Assembly: GCA_947175175.1 (NCBI GenBank)
Contig: CAMWLV010000025.1
Location: 1 to 35,062, forward strand
Length of the DNA: 35,062 nt
Direction: 5' to 3'
Source: an uncultured Lachnospiraceae bacterium
GTDB taxonomy: Bacteria; Bacillota; Clostridia; Lachnospirales; Lachnospiraceae
The notes below the pieces were generated by a model, which had not been told where the DNA came from, made no database searches, and saw only the letters and a list, made by a program, of their open reading frames with translations. A program made the position numbers and the translations under genes. Positions 34,441 through 35,062 of this stretch are shown piece after piece (position 1 is the first letter of the stretch; every line of letters begins with the position of its first letter).

Positions 34441-34797
34441 TCAAAGCTCCTCTATAATTTCATTCGACAATCGTTTAATCTGCTCATCATCTGTAAGTCT
34501 GTTGATCTGCTGGATATTGAACTTAATCCTTGAAAACTTTTCCACCAGATGAAGCTTGTTCTCGTAACCAGCAAGGATCTTGTCGCACCGCTTGATCAGA
34601 TCATGCACACCCTGACGGCTGATTCCCTGCTCATCTGCAATCTCACTTAAAGATAAGTCATTCAATACCGCATCCTCGTAAATCTTTTTCTGGTGCTTCG
34701 TGAGAAGTTCCCCGTAAAAATCATAAAGCATACCCTTATATTCAAGTTTCTCAAGTCCGATCACAGCTTTTTGGGCTGTCGTATTACCAGCTTCCAC
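34441..34797 (-). CDS. ylxM: SRP-associated HTH protein YlxM
   Basis: 118 residues of the UPF0122/YlxM family, a sigma-70-region-4-like helix-turn-helix protein always found before ffh in Firmicutes and thought to modulate SRP. The HTH is [21 protein letters not shown]. The start is GTG at 34797, with GGAGG seven bases upstream. It ends four bases before the ffh ATG. It is the first gene of the SRP operon in this window. Confidence 0.95.
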   Translation of the reverse strand: MEAGNTTAQKAVIGLEKLEYKGMLYDFYGELLTKHQKKIYEDAVLNDLSLSEIADEQGISRQGVHDLIKRCDKILAGYENKLHLVEKFSRIKFNIQQINRLTDDEQIKRLSNEIIEEL

Positions 34798-34855
34798 GTT
34801 GCTTCCTCCGCAAGAGCACTTTTAAACACGCTCTAATATGTCACGCGACTTTATT

Positions 34856-34884
34856 AGAATACTACAAATAAAAACAGGTGTCAA
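34856..34884 (-). promoter_or_regulatory. Sigma-A promoter of the ylxM-ffh operon
   Basis: On the minus strand TTGACA (begins at 34884, ends 34879), 17-bp spacer, TATTCT (34861-34856), about 60 bp before the ylxM GTG. A second TTGACA begins some 15 bp further upstream. The remaining bases to 35062 are AT-rich with no gene I can support. Confidence 0.8.
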
Positions 34885-35062
34885 GTATTTTTTCTTGTCA
34901 AACAAATGTTCGTGTTTGTTCGTCTTGTGTTGTTCTTTTGAAAAATCAATGTTTTACTCGCTTTATTAGTTGCGTCTTGTGTTGTCTATTTTTGTGTTAT
35001 TACAACGATTTTGGAACACAAAAGCGGAACAAATTACGTATATAGTTAAGTCCGCTAAATCC

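Overview
This window looks like the chromosome of a low-to-moderate GC Gram-positive anaerobe of the class Clostridia, most likely a Lachnospiraceae. The evidence is the Bacillus/Clostridium-type order ylxM-ffh-rpsP-KH-rimM-trmD-rplS-lepB-rbgA-rnhB-ylqG-ylqH-yraN, strong AGGAGG-type ribosome binding sites, and short structured intergenic repeats of the kind common in that family. Genus cannot be fixed by eye. Every gene I support lies on the minus strand, so transcription runs from high to low coordinates. I see no tRNA, rRNA, CRISPR array or transposase.

Region 1 (about 35.0 to 23.6 kb) is housekeeping: SRP (ylxM, ffh), ribosomal proteins S16 and L19, the KH protein KhpA, RimM, TrmD, two signal peptidases I flanking the ribosome-assembly GTPase RbgA, RNase HII, a FliK-like/FlhB-like pair (YlqG/YlqH type), YraN and the laccase-domain protein PgeF. 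Good sigma-A promoters are visible before ylxM, before rplS and before the distal lepB. Two nested inverted-repeat elements and a terminator separate the KH gene from rimM.

Region 2 (about 23.5 to 14.2 kb) is accessory: an unrecognised protein with two CxxC pairs, a hotdog thioesterase, a HEAT-like protein (paralog D), a SWIM zinc-finger protein, a two-TM membrane protein, a Sel1-repeat protein, an AAA ATPase/PD-(D/E)XK fusion and a Nudix hydrolase.

Region 3 (about 13.8 to 3.3 kb) holds three more tandem HEAT-like paralogs (C, B, A; A is broken by a deletion of about 83 bp), a MoxR-type AAA ATPase, a DUF5682-type protein and a VWA protein. With the SWIM protein these correspond to the little-studied E. 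coli yehL/yehM/yehP/yehQ set. The likely unit is a MoxR ATPase with a VWA partner that remodels some unknown client, with large helical-repeat proteins as scaffold or recognition subunits.

Region 4 (3.3 kb to the window edge) holds clpS, clpA and the start of aat. The aat gene runs off position 1. Together they form a complete Leu/N-degron pathway: Aat adds Leu or Phe to substrate N-termini, ClpS recognises them, and ClpA unfolds them for ClpP. This is unusual for Firmicutes and sits directly downstream of the Yeh-type genes on the same strand. A 63-bp repeat occurs only between moxR and the DUF5682 gene and (twice) between clpS and clpA, tying the two modules together. A 28-bp near-perfect palindrome upstream of clpS is a candidate operator. 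The combination of a MoxR/VWA/DUF5682/SWIM/HEAT module with an N-degron module is the best candidate here for an undescribed composite system.
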